Shown here one piece after another: positions 34,317 to 39,983 of a stretch of DNA of 39,983 nt. This stretch comes from Balneolaceae bacterium (GTDB taxonomy: Bacteria; Bacteroidota; Rhodothermia; Balneolales; Balneolaceae): assembly GCA_007131725.1 (NCBI GenBank), contig SLPZ01000155.1, forward strand, positions 1 to 39,983, written 5' to 3'. How positions within the stretch are numbered: position 1 is the first letter of the stretch; each line of letters starts with the position of its first letter. A program made the position numbers and the translations under genes. A model generated the notes under the pieces. It saw only the letters and a list, made by a program, of their open reading frames with translations. It searched no databases and was not told where the DNA came from.

Positions 34317-35435
34317 TTATTGTTGATACGATCCTGCTTCAAGCTGCCGGAATCCGCCCCAGGCTTCTTTTAATTCTTCATACACCGGCTTTCCAAGAAA
34401 CGCTTCATAAATTTCATCCAATTTCTCTTCAAAAATTACATCATCAAATTCATCCGGAAAAAGCACCCTGGCAGCATACCACGCATTTGCCAGAATATTT
34501 TCGTAATTGGCAGCATAGTTGTTGTACGGCAGCAATCCGTAAACCTGCCCCTGCTGAAGTGCGGATAAACCCGAATAAAGAGGCGTGCCGCGCGAAATTT
34601 CCGCTTGTGTAATGCTCAGGCTTGCAAGGTCTACAAACAGAACATCCGGATTCCACATCATAAGCTGCTCTTTATCGATAAAGGTGCCCTGAATCGGGTT
34701 GATGCGGCCCTCATCAAGCTTTTCTGCTACATTCCTGACGCCGATAAAACGGAATGGCGGATAGTGCGGCTCGGTTGATGATATTCCCTGAGTTCCGCTG
34801 TAGGAGACCCCTCCTATGTAAACCCTCGGTCGTTCTTCAAAAGAAATATCTTCAGTCCGCTGCTGAAGTTCCTGCAAAGAGCCTTGAACATACTCAAACA
34901 GCTCTTTTGCCCGATCTTCTTTTCCGAGTACGGCCGCCATCAGTTTCAAAGAATCGAAAAAAAGATCTCTGCGGTTTGAAAAATCTCCGTACTCCAAAGC
35001 AACAACGGGGATCCCGGTTCTTCTCTGCAGTTCATCGGCCTGGCCGCGGCTGGTAAAGGTCATAAAAATGACATCAGGCCTTGCGGATACAATCAGCTCC
35101 AGGTCGCCGCCCATCAACGGGCCAGCACCGGGCCGTTCCTTCAATTCGGGATAAGCCAGCAGATAGGGACGAATCGCCGTTCTCTCCGGCTCCTCAATTG
35201 CGGCCACAAGATCAGCAGCGTCCAGGTAGGTGAGCATACGCAGTGCACCGGCCCTTAGCCCGATAACCCGGTTTATCTCGGCAGGAACAGATATCTCGCG
35301 GCCTGTCATGTCACGGATGACCTGAAATTCACCTTCCCGGTCTCTCTCACTATCACCCGCACAGGCCGAAAGTATAAACAGCGGCAGCATCAAAAAAAGC
35401 AGCCATAAATTAAATCTGTGGTTTCTACCAATCAT
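34317..35435 (-). CDS. Lipoprotein periplasmic-binding protein of an iron/cobalamin-type ABC transporter
   Basis: This 372-residue protein starts with a lipoprotein signal peptide (hydrophobic residues 10-22, lipobox LSAC, C25), so it is anchored in the envelope. The two-lobed fold of BtuF/FhuD-type (COG0614) binding proteins is recognisable: REISVPAEINRVIGLRAGALRMLTYLD at the start of lobe one, LELIVSARPDVIFMTF, and a long linker helix. The second lobe holds VYIGGVSYSGTQGISSTEPHYPPF and LMMWNPDVLFVDLASLS. The GISSTEPHYPPF stretch recalls binding proteins of archaea and sulfate reducers, also reported with FmdE-type neighbours (recollection, not verified). I chose the ATG at 35435, which overlaps the receptor gene's end by 11 bp. 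The cargo is unknown. Confidence 0.9.
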   Translation of the reverse strand: MIGRNHRFNLWLLFLMLPLFILSACAGDSERDREGEFQVIRDMTGREISVPAEINRVIGLRAGALRMLTYLDAADLVAAIEEPERTAIRPYLLAYPELKERPGAGPLMGGDLELIVSARPDVIFMTFTSRGQADELQRRTGIPVVALEYGDFSNRRDLFFDSLKLMAAVLGKEDRAKELFEYVQGSLQELQQRTEDISFEERPRVYIGGVSYSGTQGISSTEPHYPPFRFIGVRNVAEKLDEGRINPIQGTFIDKEQLMMWNPDVLFVDLASLSITQAEISRGTPLYSGLSALQQGQVYGLLPYNNYAANYENILANAWYAARVLFPDEFDDVIFEEKLDEIYEAFLGKPVYEELKEAWGGFRQLEAGSYQQ

Positions 35436-37434
35436 ACCCAATTCTTACATTCAGCATTCTGCCGGGCGACATATCCACGATGGTTTCCATGTGCCGGTTG
35501 TCCAGAATATCCATCACTTCAACAGAAAGTGAAAAACTTTCCATAAATCTCCTGGAAACAATGATGTCCATAGTCGTGTATGGCTCGATTTTTTCGCTGT
35601 TATCATCGGTGATGTACTGGCTGCCTTTATAGAGTGCATAAATTCCGATATTGGCCAGCCGGCTGTTCCAGCTTACCGACCCCTTGAGCTGATGGCCGGG
35701 AGCGAAGGTCAGCACGTTGCCTTCCAGGTCCGGGCGTTCGGGGAAGGAAAGAATTTCTGACAGATGTCGGGTATAGCTGGCAGTAAAGGTCAGGTTATCG
35801 CTGATAAAATACCTCAAATCCACCTCAGCGCCGGCAATTCTGACTGACGAAACATTCTCTCGCCTGAATACGGAGTCATCATCCTCCATCTCCACAAAAT
35901 ATAGAAAATCGCTGCCGCGCGAATAGAACAAGCTCGGAGAAATGATCATATTCCAGACTGGCCGAATATCCATCCCGATTTCATAATTATCAAGGGTTTC
36001 CGGGCCGAGTTCAGGATTGGCGATTTTATCCCTTCCCCATAAAATTCCCGTTCGTGAAAGGTCGTCCAGAATGGAAGCTCTGAAACCGCGGGCGTACGAA
36101 ATATATCCGCTGAGTGACCTTTCCGGAGTGAACCGGATGGCCGCCCTGGGGCTGAAGGTTGACCAGTTGTTGGTATCCAGTTCGCCGTTGTAGCCGCTTA
36201 GTCGTGGTGTCGTTGCCTCAAAAAATCCGTCATAAAATGTCACATAATCGTAGCGGATGCCGAGCTGTGCATGCATGCGGTTGTCCATCAGGCTGATTTC
36301 ATCCTGAAAATATCCTGAAAGAAACCGCATTTTTCCCCTGTTGATGACCACATCATCCGATGTCTGGTAAAAATCTCCGCCATCCACAGACCCGATTTTT
36401 GCTTCCACACCGGCAGTTAAAGAATGCGCGCCAACATCCTGAAACAGATCGAGAGAAACACCCCAGTCATCGCGGTCAGATTCTACGTTAAACCGTGAAT
36501 ATTCGCCGCTTCTCTCACGCTCGCTAACCCTGAAATAATCCTCTCTCTGAAAAAACATATTGAGTGAATACCGGAAATCGTCCTGTTCTCCCCTGATATT
36601 CAGGCGCGCCCGGTTCTGATCAAATTTTCGATACATTCCAGGTTCCCTGATCTGACGCCCCTCGCCGCGGTCATTCAAAAAGAGATCGTAGCCTGCCGTA
36701 ATTTCAAGCAGTTCTCTGATTTTATATGTAACCCTGCCGTTAAAGCCTTTGTCGTCCACATACCTGGCTTTATCAAAATCGGTTCGCAGAGAATCCGGTG
36801 TGGTGATATAACCATCGCTGTAATTATAAAAAGCACCTAATTGTAAACTTAGGCGGTCGTTCGGGCGGCTGTTGATGTGTATATGGTTCTGAAGGGTATT
36901 AAACGTTCCGTAAGAAATTCCGGCAGAGCCAGAAAACGAAACATCGGGAGTTTGTGTGATGATGTTGATAACTCCGCCCATGGCATTGCTCCCGTAAAGT
37001 GATGAACCCGGCCCCTTGTACACTTCCACCTGCCTCACGCTGCCGGTATGCACACTGTTCCAATTCACGCCTCCCGTATCGGAATTGTTGATGGGAATTC
37101 CGTCAATCATTACCAGTGTGCGGCTTTGGTCTTCTCCCGAAAGCCCGCGAAGCGTCACATTCGGCCGCATGGTAAACATCCCGAAGCTGCTTGATGTGTT
37201 AATACCGGAAACCGCCCTGATTTTATCCACCAGTGTTAAAGAAGGTACGGTTGCCATCATATCGGAGGTCAGCACATCCACCCGGCCGGGAATTTCAGAT
37301 AGTGTTCGGGATGTTTTTGTAGCCGTTACTTCAATTTCATCAAATTCATAATAGAGTGTATCAGGCGTCCATTGTGCAAACAAACAATGTGCCGATAAGC
37401 TGAGTAAAAAGAGTGTCAGGTACAGCTTTTTCAT
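35425..37434 (-). CDS. TonB-dependent outer-membrane receptor (BtuB/vitamin-siderophore type)
   Basis: This 669-residue outer-membrane protein has a signal peptide (residues 1-20), a TonB-box-like start (DEIEVTATK), a plug domain (about 40-160) with LRGLSGEDQSRTLVMIDGIPINN and YKGPGSSLYGSNAMGGVINIIT, and a 22-strand barrel ending in RMLNVRIGYDW, with the terminal aromatic residue. It lacks the N-terminal carboxypeptidase-like domain of SusC receptors, so it fits small metal-complex or vitamin uptake rather than glycan import. It heads the operon that also encodes the binding protein, permease, ATPase and TrmO/FmdE fusion. A GAGGAAA ribosome-binding site precedes the ATG. Confidence 0.9.
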   Translation of the reverse strand: MKKLYLTLFLLSLSAHCLFAQWTPDTLYYEFDEIEVTATKTSRTLSEIPGRVDVLTSDMMATVPSLTLVDKIRAVSGINTSSSFGMFTMRPNVTLRGLSGEDQSRTLVMIDGIPINNSDTGGVNWNSVHTGSVRQVEVYKGPGSSLYGSNAMGGVINIITQTPDVSFSGSAGISYGTFNTLQNHIHINSRPNDRLSLQLGAFYNYSDGYITTPDSLRTDFDKARYVDDKGFNGRVTYKIRELLEITAGYDLFLNDRGEGRQIREPGMYRKFDQNRARLNIRGEQDDFRYSLNMFFQREDYFRVSERERSGEYSRFNVESDRDDWGVSLDLFQDVGAHSLTAGVEAKIGSVDGGDFYQTSDDVVINRGKMRFLSGYFQDEISLMDNRMHAQLGIRYDYVTFYDGFFEATTPRLSGYNGELDTNNWSTFSPRAAIRFTPERSLSGYISYARGFRASILDDLSRTGILWGRDKIANPELGPETLDNYEIGMDIRPVWNMIISPSLFYSRGSDFLYFVEMEDDDSVFRRENVSSVRIAGAEVDLRYFISDNLTFTASYTRHLSEILSFPERPDLEGNVLTFAPGHQLKGSVSWNSRLANIGIYALYKGSQYITDDNSEKIEPYTTMDIIVSRRFMESFSLSVEVMDILDNRHMETIVDMSPGRMLNVRIGYDW

Positions 37435-37792
37435 TATTTTCCTCGGTTTTCAAGCCAGAAAACTCAACAGAAACATTGGTGTCTCTGATTGTGGCTCCCA
37501 TCAGATTTTTTTAATGTCAATGAAATAAAAGTTTTTCAACAACCGGCATTTTTCAATTTCAGCTGATTCTTTCTATTTCACCATATTACTGAAATATATC
37601 AACCTGCACTTTTATTATCATTTTTTGAGGTGCGCAGATTGCTGATTCTGCTGTAAGGAAATCCCTGATTTTGCTCCCGAATTCACGAAATATTTACAGC
37701 GTTTTCTGATTTTTCAGGATTATAAATCATCTCTGGATTCAATAATAAGAGAGCCCGGAGAATACCGGCACCAACAGATAAATCTAACAGCC
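37435..37792. other. 358-bp divergent regulatory region between receptor and acyl-CoA ligase genes
   Basis: No gene is supported here. The region is A/T-rich and must hold promoters for both flanking genes, because it separates the first gene of the uptake operon (minus) from the ligase gene (plus). I looked on the minus strand for a cobalamin riboswitch and did not find its conserved core. I also did not see a convincing Fur-type 19-bp palindrome. Confidence 0.5.
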
Positions 37793-39715
37793 ATGAAAAC
37801 ACTTGTAGAATTTCTTGAGGGGTATGCAGCTCAGTACAACAACAATCCTTACATGTGGGAAAAAGTGAAGGGAAAATACCAGCCCACAACCTATAAAAAA
37901 ACGCTGCAACAGGTACGCAAGTTTGCCGCCGGTTTGATGTCGCTCGGCGTTGAAAAAGAAGACCGTATTGCCCTGCTCTCCGAGGGACGAACCGAATGGG
38001 TGGTTTCCGAACTCGGGATTGTGTATACCGGCGCCATTAACGTGCCTTTGTCTATTAAGCTGACACCCCGCGAACTCCGGTTCAGGTTAAAACACTCGGA
38101 TACGGGAATTTTGATTGTATCACGCCACCACCGGGATAAGGTGATGGAAATTAAAAAAGATTTGCCTGGCCTGAAGCAGATTATTTTGCTGGATGAGCCG
38201 GATTCATACCAACAGGATGAAATCAGTTTCAAAAAAGTGATGCAGCTTGGAAAAACCTATCTGGAGCATCACGAAGAATCGCTGAACGAACGCAAAAACA
38301 GTGTTCGTCCTGATGACATTGCAAACATCTCTTACACGTCCGGTACCACGGCCGATCCAAAGGGAATTATGCTTACGCACCGCAATTACACAGCCAACGT
38401 GGAGCAGGCTTTAACGCTGATGAATATTCCGCCACATTTTAAAACCCTGCTCATTCTTCCGCTCGACCATTCGTTTGCCCACACAGCCGCGATGTACAGT
38501 TTTATGGCCAGCGGGGCAAGCATCGCTATGATTGAAACCGGCAATACCCCGCTTGAAACCCTTCGGAATATTCCGAAAAACATCAAAGAAATTCAGCCAA
38601 ACCTGCTGCTGAGTGTGCCTGCGCTTGCAAAAAATTTCCGGAAAAACATTGAGTCGGGCATCAGGGAAAAGGGGCCGAAAGCAGAAAAATTATTCAATTA
38701 TGCCCTGAATGTTGCCTATAAATACAACCGGGAAGGTATTAATAAAAACAGTCTGGATATACTGAGCCGTTTGCAATTAAAACTGTTTGACAAAATCCTG
38801 TTCAGCAAAATCCGCGAGAACTTCGGGGGCAAACTGGAGTTTTTTATTGGCGGCGGCGCCCTGCTCGATATCGAACTTCAGCGCTTTTTTTATGCCATCG
38901 GCATGCCGATGTACCAGGGGTACGGCCTGTCTGAAGCCACACCGATCATTTCATCCAATGTGCCCGATCACCATAAGCTGGGCTCATCAGGAAAGCTCGT
39001 AAAAATGATGGATTTGAAAATTATTGATGACAACGGTAACGAACTTCCGCCCGGCAAAAAAGGTGAAATCATCATAAAAGGCGAAAATGTGATGAAAGGA
39101 TACTGGAAAAACGAGGAGGCAACCCGGGATACCATCGTGGATGGATGGCTCCACACCGGCGATCTCGGGTATATGGATGAAGACGGTTTTCTCTACGTTC
39201 TGGGCCGATTCAAAAGCCTGCTGATCTCAAACGACGGCGAAAAATACAGCCCCGAATCGATCGAGGAAGCACTGGCTGACCAGTCTTCTGTGATTGAACA
39301 AGCGCTGCTCCACAATAACCAGGACCCCTACACAACCGGGTTGATATTTCCAAACCGCCAGGGATTGGTTCAGCGTTTAAAGCGCAAGGGAATAGATCCA
39401 ACCGACGATAAAGCGGTTGATGAATCCCTGAACATCATCCAGGCAGAAATTGATGCCTACCGCAAAGGCGGAAAATACGACGGACAGTTTCCTGAACGCT
39501 GGCTGCCGGCTTCGGTTGGGGTGCTTTCTGAAGGTTTTAATGAACAAAACGGCCTGATGAACAGCACGATGAAAATTGTGAGGGGAAAAATCAACGAATA
39601 TCACCAGGAGCTGATGGAGTATCTGTATGAACCGGAAGCCAAATCCATTACGCATTCCAAAAACCGGGAGGCTGTAAAAAAATTATTACTCGAGAGTGAA
39701 CTGAGCAGAGTTTAA
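37793..39715 (+). CDS. Long-chain fatty acid--CoA ligase (AMP-binding)
   Basis: This 640-residue enzyme of the ANL superfamily activates fatty acids to acyl-CoA through an acyl-AMP intermediate, probably at the inner face of the membrane. The phosphate loop is ISYTSGTTADPKGIMLTHRN (near residue 178), followed by the substrate-site region LLILPLDHSFAH, the GYGLSEATPIIS motif (near 380) and the hinge motif GWLHTGDLGYMDEDGFLYVLGRFKSLLISNDGEKYSPESIEEAL (near 450-493). The C-terminal segment contains the family's MKIVRGKI lysine region. Sequence and length match the long-chain ligases of Bacteroidota. It would feed beta-oxidation or phospholipid synthesis. Confidence 0.92.
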   Translation: MKTLVEFLEGYAAQYNNNPYMWEKVKGKYQPTTYKKTLQQVRKFAAGLMSLGVEKEDRIALLSEGRTEWVVSELGIVYTGAINVPLSIKLTPRELRFRLKHSDTGILIVSRHHRDKVMEIKKDLPGLKQIILLDEPDSYQQDEISFKKVMQLGKTYLEHHEESLNERKNSVRPDDIANISYTSGTTADPKGIMLTHRNYTANVEQALTLMNIPPHFKTLLILPLDHSFAHTAAMYSFMASGASIAMIETGNTPLETLRNIPKNIKEIQPNLLLSVPALAKNFRKNIESGIREKGPKAEKLFNYALNVAYKYNREGINKNSLDILSRLQLKLFDKILFSKIRENFGGKLEFFIGGGALLDIELQRFFYAIGMPMYQGYGLSEATPIISSNVPDHHKLGSSGKLVKMMDLKIIDDNGNELPPGKKGEIIIKGENVMKGYWKNEEATRDTIVDGWLHTGDLGYMDEDGFLYVLGRFKSLLISNDGEKYSPESIEEALADQSSVIEQALLHNNQDPYTTGLIFPNRQGLVQRLKRKGIDPTDDKAVDESLNIIQAEIDAYRKGGKYDGQFPERWLPASVGVLSEGFNEQNGLMNSTMKIVRGKINEYHQELMEYLYEPEAKSITHSKNREAVKKLLLESELSRV

Positions 39716-39783
39716 TTGATTATTGTGAATTTTCCATAGGTCGTTCCTGGCGATATAAATCTTTGAATTTGGCGATCAATAAA

Positions 39784-39865
39784 CCCCTAAAGGGATGTCC
39801 GGCAATAGCATGGGACGAAGTCCTATGTGATGAAAATCAATCTCAACGGAAAGCCCTAAAAGGGC
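39784..39865. repeat. Palindrome cluster after the acyl-CoA ligase gene
   Basis: Three short inverted repeats lie close together: CCCT-aa-AGGG (39785-39794), CATGGGAC-gaa-GTCCTATG (39809-39827, one mismatch) and GCCCT-aaa-AGGGC (39853-39865). The cluster resembles dispersed intergenic repeats and may also act as a weak transcription end for the ligase gene. The rest of the right edge (39866-39983) shows no gene or structure I can support. Confidence 0.5.
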
Positions 39866-39983
39866 GTAAGCCTTTTATAACATTGTCTGAGGTTTACACT
39901 CCGCCAGCCAGCAGATATTAATTGACAAAAAATCCAGTTGTTTAAAAGGAGATTAAACAAAGATCAAGGCTATCATAATCAAA

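Noticed and set aside
37435-37792. Possible cobalamin riboswitch before the TonB receptor gene (GGGAGCCACAATCAGAGACACC on the minus strand)
   Set aside because: Only loosely similar to the B12 box; the conserved core segments around it are absent.
1-39983. CRISPR arrays, tRNA or rRNA genes, phage or conjugative genes
   Set aside because: No regularly spaced direct repeats, no cloverleaf-like sequences ending in TTCRA arms, and no integrase, transposase or phage structural proteins were seen.

Overview
The window looks like a core-genome stretch of a Balneolota/Rhodothermota or other Bacteroidota-group bacterium (inference). Supporting signs are a class-B succinate dehydrogenase with one large cytochrome b subunit, a DUF4296-type lipoprotein, CoaX-type pantothenate kinase, a yicC-gmk-rpoZ-coaBC cluster, mostly weak Shine-Dalgarno sequences, and several TAnnTTTG-like promoter boxes. 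I see 36 protein genes, no tRNA or rRNA gene, no CRISPR array, no prophage and no intact insertion sequence.

Left part (1-9.3 kb): the tail of an unrecognised gene, a tandem universal stress protein, a short-chain dehydrogenase, a cell-wall amidase overlapping uridine kinase, pantothenate kinase (coaX) on the opposite strand, a second short-chain dehydrogenase overlapping a small lipoprotein gene, RecQ, and an outer-membrane barrel protein. Middle (9.4-19.8 kb): the sdhCAB operon on the minus strand with a clear terminator; then on the plus strand YigZ, PduO-type cobalamin adenosyltransferase, a phosphohexomutase, and the tightly packed yicC-gmk-rpoZ-coaBC operon; then a membrane protein resembling a phospholipid/isoprenylcysteine methyltransferase. 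Centre-right (20-28.4 kb): a sodium:solute symporter, RdgB, a glucokinase followed by a FucP/GluP-like sugar permease, and PEP carboxylase, the last two ending at a shared bidirectional terminator.

The two most interesting modules are on the right. At 28.6-30.9 kb an ECF sigma factor and a likely membrane anti-sigma factor overlap by 4 bp and are flanked by two small export-targeted, Spy/CpxP/CnrX-like proteins; this looks like a self-contained envelope-stress or metal-sensing switch. At 31.1-37.4 kb a minus-strand operon encodes a TonB receptor, a lipoprotein binding protein, a FecCD permease, an ABC ATPase and a three-domain protein (TrmO-like, FmdE-like, zinc ribbon). It appears to be a complete uptake route for an unidentified metal complex or cofactor, with a dedicated cytoplasmic metal- or cofactor-handling protein. 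A long-chain acyl-CoA ligase closes the window.

Intergenic regions carry several unrelated palindromic elements (4.3, 15.8, 19.9, 21.7, 30.9, 34.2 and 39.8 kb). Two of them share an architecture of two short palindromes placed as exact reverse complements at the ends of a short spacer, and one of these lies inside the uptake operon between the binding-protein and permease genes.
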